Assembly (NCBI RefSeq): GCF_003816055.1
Contig: NZ_CP033906.1
Coordinates: forward strand, 3,658,001-3,722,000
Direction: 5' to 3'
DNA length: 64,000 nucleotides
From: Bacillus sp. FJAT-42376
Lineage (GTDB): Bacteria; Bacillota; Bacilli; Bacillales; Bacillaceae
Positions 60,826 through 64,000 of the stretch are shown piece after piece; positions within the stretch are counted from its first letter, which is position 1, and each line of letters starts with the position of its first letter. The notes below the pieces were generated by a model. It made no database searches. It saw only the letters and a program-made list of their open reading frames with translations, and was not told where the DNA came from. The translations under genes and the position numbers were made by a program.

Positions 60826-61174
60826 ATTTATTATTGGCGCATTCATTCTCCTCGGAGCTTTGCTTTGTTTAATCGCATCGATCGGGGTCCTTCGTCTGCC
60901 TGATGTATATACCCGCAACCATGCTGCTTCTAAAGGTGCAACACTCGGAGTGATGAGCTTGCTGCTTGGTGTTTTTCTCTATTTTTTCCTCGTTCAGGGC
61001 CATTTTAATTCAAGGGTCCTCCTCGGCATCGTGTTTGTGTTTATCACGTCTCCTGTTGCCGGGCATTTAATTATGAGAGCCGCATTCAATACAAACGTGC
61101 CTTTGTGGGAGAACAGTGTCCAAAACGATTTGCAGAAGAAAAAAGATGAAGAAATGAACCAGCATGACAGCTGA
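60809..61174 (+). CDS. mrpG: Mrp Na+/H+ antiporter subunit G
   Basis: A 121-aa subunit with three helices, showing [20 protein letters not shown] and [21 protein letters not shown]. subtilis MrpG has 124 aa. ATG at 60809 lies within the end of mrpF (17-base overlap), with AAAGGAG 13 bases upstream. It closes the operon, whose terminator is near 61340. Confidence 0.96.
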   Translation: MIEISKFIIGAFILLGALLCLIASIGVLRLPDVYTRNHAASKGATLGVMSLLLGVFLYFFLVQGHFNSRVLLGIVFVFITSPVAGHLIMRAAFNTNVPLWENSVQNDLQKKKDEEMNQHDS

Positions 61175-61496
61175 ATCTGAGCGCTTCGGCAAAATAAAGA
61201 AGCGATCGGAAGGCAAGCGCAGCCTGTCCAGAGAGTGTATTTAAATGGCTTATCAGCTATTTGACTGCGCAGGTAAAGCTTATTCCAATTTAGTGCGGGG
61301 TGGGCGGTCCCCCCTCCTCCTCAATCACACTGACACGAAAACAGGGAAACGCTGAGAATGCGTCTCCCTGTTTTTAAAATAAACATTTCCGCCTTTCTTT
61401 CATAGTTATCTGGAATTGCCAAGCTGGTTTTGAAAGAAACTGCTGCCGTCTTGAAGCCAATACAAAAAAGAGCAGCATCAGCACTGCTCCTTCTCT
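61175..61496. other. Gap between mrpG and menI with two terminators
   Basis: No gene seen. A hairpin of AAACAGGGA and TCCCTGTTT followed by TT at about 61340-61375 should end the mrp transcript. A second hairpin, AAGAGCAGCATC with GCACTGCTC, at 61465-61496 ends menI on the minus strand. Confidence 0.65.
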
Positions 61497-61880
61497 CTAT
61501 TTTTTCTTAATAACCGCCATCGTGCATCTCGAAATGCAGATAAGCTGATCATCTTCATCCGTAATCTTAATATCCCAAACCATGGTTGACTTCCCTTTGT
61601 GAAAAGGGACCGCCCTTGCGGTAACAAAACCGTCTTTTTTAGACCGGATATGATTGGCGTTAATTTCTAAGCCAACACAAATTTCTGTCTCCTGGTCAAT
61701 AAAATGGAAGGCGCCTATACTGGCAGCCGTTTCAGCCAGTGCGACAGATGCTCCCCCATGCAAAATACCGAATGGCTGGCGGGTTCTTTCATCTACTGGC
61801 ATTACCGCTACTACACCTTGATCAGAAACCTCTTTTACTTCTATCCCTAATGCTTCAATCATTGTATTGGATATATCCAT
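61497..61880 (-). CDS. menI: Hotdog-fold thioesterase MenI (YuxO; DHNA-CoA hydrolase)
   Basis: A 127-aa hotdog thioesterase. The active-site segment is FGILHGGASVALAETAAS, with the catalytic glutamate in ALAETAA, and the CoA/substrate strand is CVGLEINANHI. The B. subtilis homologue YuxO hydrolyses 1,4-dihydroxy-2-naphthoyl-CoA in menaquinone synthesis. ATG at 61880 follows AAAGGAGGGGG at 5 bases. In B. subtilis it directly follows comA; here two frames intervene. Confidence 0.9.
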   Translation of the reverse strand: MDISNTMIEALGIEVKEVSDQGVVAVMPVDERTRQPFGILHGGASVALAETAASIGAFHFIDQETEICVGLEINANHIRSKKDGFVTARAVPFHKGKSTMVWDIKITDEDDQLICISRCTMAVIKKK

Positions 61881-61951
61881 TTCTCCCCCTCCTTTCTCCT
61901 CATCCCATCTTCTATCATAACGCGTTCCCTGCGAGTATGTCTGTTATTTTT

Positions 61952-62023
61952 TTAATACGTTTGCCACAAAACAAAAATAAACAGCCAGCAAAAACAATGC
62001 GGGCAGCGCCGCCAAAATATTCA
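61952..62023 (-). CDS. Possible 23-aa single-helix peptide
   Basis: A tiny frame, beginning MNILAALPAL and ending LWQTY, that would make one transmembrane helix. AGGGGG lies 5-6 bases before the ATG. No homologue is known to me. Its position between menI and the SIMPL gene, with a good ribosome site, makes it plausible, but length alone gives no statistical support. Confidence 0.4.
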
Positions 62024-62137
62024 TTTCATCCCCCTAATACGATTCACTCATAATGAATACCATCATACGGGATGAATATCACTGCAATATTGAGAATTTG
62101 TTTATTTTTTGTAAAGTTCTGCTAGATGGAGACGATT

Positions 62138-62812
62138 TTAGCCATAGCGATATTGAACACGCACCTCTGCCGATACCGTTAATGAACCCGGAAAGACAGG
62201 GGAGGGGGAGGACGCAGACGCCGCAAATGCACTGGCTTCCCTTTCAAATGGAACAGAGCCTTTTGAAATTTCTGTCACTTTTACCGGTACAGACTGAAGG
62301 GAAACCTGGTAGCTCTGAGTAAGAACCACAGCTTTTTCATACCCCTGCTTAACCGCCTCTCTCAGCGCTTTTTCTAAATAAACTTGAGTATTCTCAAGCT
62401 GAAATTGGACACGGTCTACCCGATTTATCCCGTTATTTACAGCTGTATCGACGATGGCGCCAATCTGGTCAAGCTGATTGGTTTTTACCGAAAGCAAATT
62501 GACTACCTCATATCCTTCAAGTGTTTGTTTCCCATCCTGAAAAGAATACTTCGGGGAGATATTATAGGAAATAGTTTGAATATCTCCTTTATCAATCCCC
62601 TGTCTGTAAAGAGCATTCACTGCTTTTTCCAGTCTTTTTTTGTTTTCGTCCTGTGCCGTCTTAACATCCTGGGATTCCGTCACAATCCCGAGCTGGATGA
62701 GAGCTGTATCAGGATTTGCTTCTGCGCTCCCCTGGCCGGTAACCTCCATAATATGGTCTTTCCGGTCCCTCGCCTGTCCTCCCGGAACCTGCATATACCC
62801 TCCATATTGCAT
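62138..62812 (-). CDS. SIMPL-domain (DUF541) protein
   Basis: A 224-aa protein with a SIMPL domain: MEVTGQGSAEANPDTALIQL near residue 22, YNISPKYSF and GYEVVNLLSVKT, and a C-terminal VSAEVRVQY strand. Family members are usually exported, but no signal peptide is visible here; residues 1-20 are short and Gly/Tyr-rich. The ATG at 62812 has AAAGG 12 bases upstream; an ATG at 62824 is too near that site. It lies between comA and menI, adjacent in B. subtilis, so it is probably an insertion in this lineage. Function unknown. Confidence 0.85.
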   Translation of the reverse strand: MQYGGYMQVPGGQARDRKDHIMEVTGQGSAEANPDTALIQLGIVTESQDVKTAQDENKKRLEKAVNALYRQGIDKGDIQTISYNISPKYSFQDGKQTLEGYEVVNLLSVKTNQLDQIGAIVDTAVNNGINRVDRVQFQLENTQVYLEKALREAVKQGYEKAVVLTQSYQVSLQSVPVKVTEISKGSVPFEREASAFAASASSPSPVFPGSLTVSAEVRVQYRYG

Positions 62813-62876
62813 ACACTCACACATCCTTTAAGAGAATTTTCTCTAAATATATGTGAGCGTCGGACCGTTCTTGTCA

Positions 62877-63518
62877 TTAATCAATGATGGATTCCGACTT
62901 CGCAATCAAAACGGCCTCCGTACGGGAACCTACATTCAATTTATTAAAAATGGAAGTCAGGCTATACTCGATTGAGCGTTTGCTCAGATGAAGATTATCG
63001 GCAATTTCCTGATTGGTATGCCCCTTTTCCACTTCCTGCAAAATCGCCTTTTCTCTCTCATTTAAGCATTCGGTTTCCAGACTGTGTTCCGTCTGCTTAA
63101 TCTTTTGCTGCGATAGAATACTCTGAAGGTATTTGTAAGGCAAAATGATTTCACCATTAATGGCATGACGGATGTAAGCAAGGATTTTTTCCTTTGATTC
63201 TGCTTTATTTATCGCTCCATGAATTCCCATTCGAATGGCTTCTTCAAAATAATCTTCCACATCATACCCTGTATATAGAATAATTTTACAGCCGCAGTTC
63301 TGGTCAACGATTCCTCTCGATAGCTCCATGCCATTGATGTCTCCTAAATTCAAATCCATCAGGATGACATCATACGGATTAAAATCCATGTTCTCAACAG
63401 CCTCAAGCGTAAAAGGAGGACTCATAAAATCTACCACAACTTCTGGATCCTTTTCTAAGATGGCTTTCGTTCCCTCACGGACTGCCGGATGATCATCGAC
63501 TACCAAAATATGTATCAT
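62877..63518 (-). CDS. comA: Competence response regulator ComA
   Basis: A 213-aa response regulator (214 in B. subtilis). The receiver has its phospho-Asp near 55 in VILMDLNLGDINGMEL and Lys in GAINKAES. The C-terminal LuxR-type helix-turn-helix (150-210) reads LNEREKAILQEVEKGHTNQE, then IADNLHLSKRSIEYSLTSIF. In the ComX quorum pathway it is phosphorylated by ComP and activates competence and surfactant genes. ATG at 63518 follows GAGAGGTAGG at about 8 bases. A terminator hairpin separates it from comP. Confidence 0.95.
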   Translation of the reverse strand: MIHILVVDDHPAVREGTKAILEKDPEVVVDFMSPPFTLEAVENMDFNPYDVILMDLNLGDINGMELSRGIVDQNCGCKIILYTGYDVEDYFEEAIRMGIHGAINKAESKEKILAYIRHAINGEIILPYKYLQSILSQQKIKQTEHSLETECLNEREKAILQEVEKGHTNQEIADNLHLSKRSIEYSLTSIFNKLNVGSRTEAVLIAKSESIID

Positions 63519-63557
63519 AGCGTTCCTACCTCTCCTCGGAGCTAGTCTTATTGTATA

Positions 63558-63585
63558 AAAAAGACTTGGCATTAGCCAAGTCTTA
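63558..63585 (-). terminator. Hairpin between comP and comA
   Basis: AAGACTTGGC and GCCAAGTCTT pair around a 4-base loop and are followed by TTTTTTATA on the minus strand, so it looks like a strong terminator in the 78-base gap. Confidence 0.85.
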
Positions 63586-63596
63586 ATTTGAAAAAG

Positions 63597-64000
63597 TTAT
63601 ATTTCAATTACTGCTTTAAATCCTTCGCCTCTGGACGTCTCGATTGTCAGCGTGCCTTTCAGTGCTTTTACCCGTTCCGTAATGCCGGAGAGCCCCATAC
63701 TTTCAGAACTGTAGCTGATTTCGCTTTGATCAAACCCAATTCCATCATCCTCATAATGGAGGACAATTTTGTCCTTGATACAAACAAGCATAATCAGAAC
63801 GTTGCTGGCATGTGAATGCTTATTGGCATTATTCAATAGCTCCTGAATAATCCGGTACAAATTCAGCTGAACATCCAAATCCGTGTTGGGCTGAAACTTG
63901 CCGGCATTCATTCGGATTTCGAAATCTGCTATTTCCTGGTATTGACTCACCAGTTTATTTAAAGCTTTCACCAGGCCTAAATCATACAGCAGCTGAGGAC
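63597..64000 (-). CDS. comP: Sensor histidine kinase ComP, C-terminal fragment (runs off window)
   Basis: The last 134 residues of a histidine kinase; the frame continues past the right edge without a start. It contains the ATP-binding domain: ELLNNANKHSHASNVLI (N box), YEDDGIGFD (G1) and SMGLSGITERVKALKGT (G2). This type (HATPase after HisKA_3) is found in ComP, DegS and relatives. Placement before comA makes it ComP, the membrane receptor for the ComX pheromone. The variable sensor part lies outside the window. Confidence 0.92.
   Translation of the reverse strand, partial: PQLLYDLGLVKALNKLVSQYQEIADFEIRMNAGKFQPNTDLDVQLNLYRIIQELLNNANKHSHASNVLIMLVCIKDKIVLHYEDDGIGFDQSEISYSSESMGLSGITERVKALKGTLTIETSRGEGFKAVIEI

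Noticed and set aside
61180..61330. Possible eleventh MITE copy after mrpG
   Set aside because: Only scattered resemblance (GCGCAGG, GGGCGG); neither terminal repeat is present.

Overview
The window looks like chromosomal DNA of an endospore-forming member of the Bacillaceae, close to Bacillus in the broad sense. The evidence is moderately low G+C, strong AGGAGG-type ribosome binding sites, spore genes (tgl, a SleL/YaaH-type hydrolase, kinB, kapB, kapD), competence genes comP and comA, and gene order. From about 30.8 kb to the right end the order follows the Bacillus subtilis yug-kin-mrp-com region as I remember it: yugS, mstX-yugO, yugN, pgi, yugJ, yuzA, yugI, alaT-alaR, yugF, yugE, patB, kinB, kapB, kapD, pbpD, yuxK, yufK, mrpABCDEFG, menI (yuxO), comA, comP. 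No rRNA, tRNA, CRISPR array, phage or transposase gene was seen.

Layout. 0.3-4.8 kb: a thiamine thiazole operon (tenI-thiO-thiS-thiG-thiF, minus strand) behind two tandem TPP riboswitches, preceded by a CHY zinc-finger gene that seems to start at CTG. 5-16 kb: mostly single genes: 6-phosphogluconate dehydrogenase, a GH18 lipoprotein, a secreted glucosaminidase-type protein, a TauE-type exporter, a MerR-MFS efflux pair, an anchored alpha/beta hydrolase, a DJ-1/PfpI protein, DUF3243 and DinB proteins. 16-22 kb: a large secreted M28 aminopeptidase, the cystine transporter tcyP with a CymR-like operator, spore transglutaminase tgl and yugU. 22-27 kb: a three-gene signalling operon (HPt-REC-GGDEF-REC protein, single-domain response regulator, hybrid sensor kinase). 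27-31 kb: GH13 alpha-glucosidase with a cre-like site and a dicarboxylate/amino-acid symporter.

31-64 kb is the conserved block, interrupted by a DHA2 MFS pump, an ECF sigma factor with an unusually large membrane-anchored partner, a Cu/Zn-SOD-like lipoprotein lying between kinB and kapB, and a SIMPL-domain gene between comA and menI. The seven-gene mrp operon (Na+/H+ antiporter) is complete. comP runs off the right edge.

Intergenic DNA carries two dispersed repeat families. The first is a MITE-like element of about 80-185 bp with terminal inverted repeats and apparent 9-bp target duplications; ten copies are listed. The second is a longer inverted repeat ending in GGCTGGGACA, with two copies, each holding a MITE at a different place, so each copy shows the other's empty site. 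I did not find a clearly new multi-gene defence or biosynthetic system. The most unusual items are the nested repeats, the tandem TPP riboswitches with two terminators, the CTG-started gene, the four-domain c-di-GMP phosphorelay protein and the sigma/anti-sigma pair.
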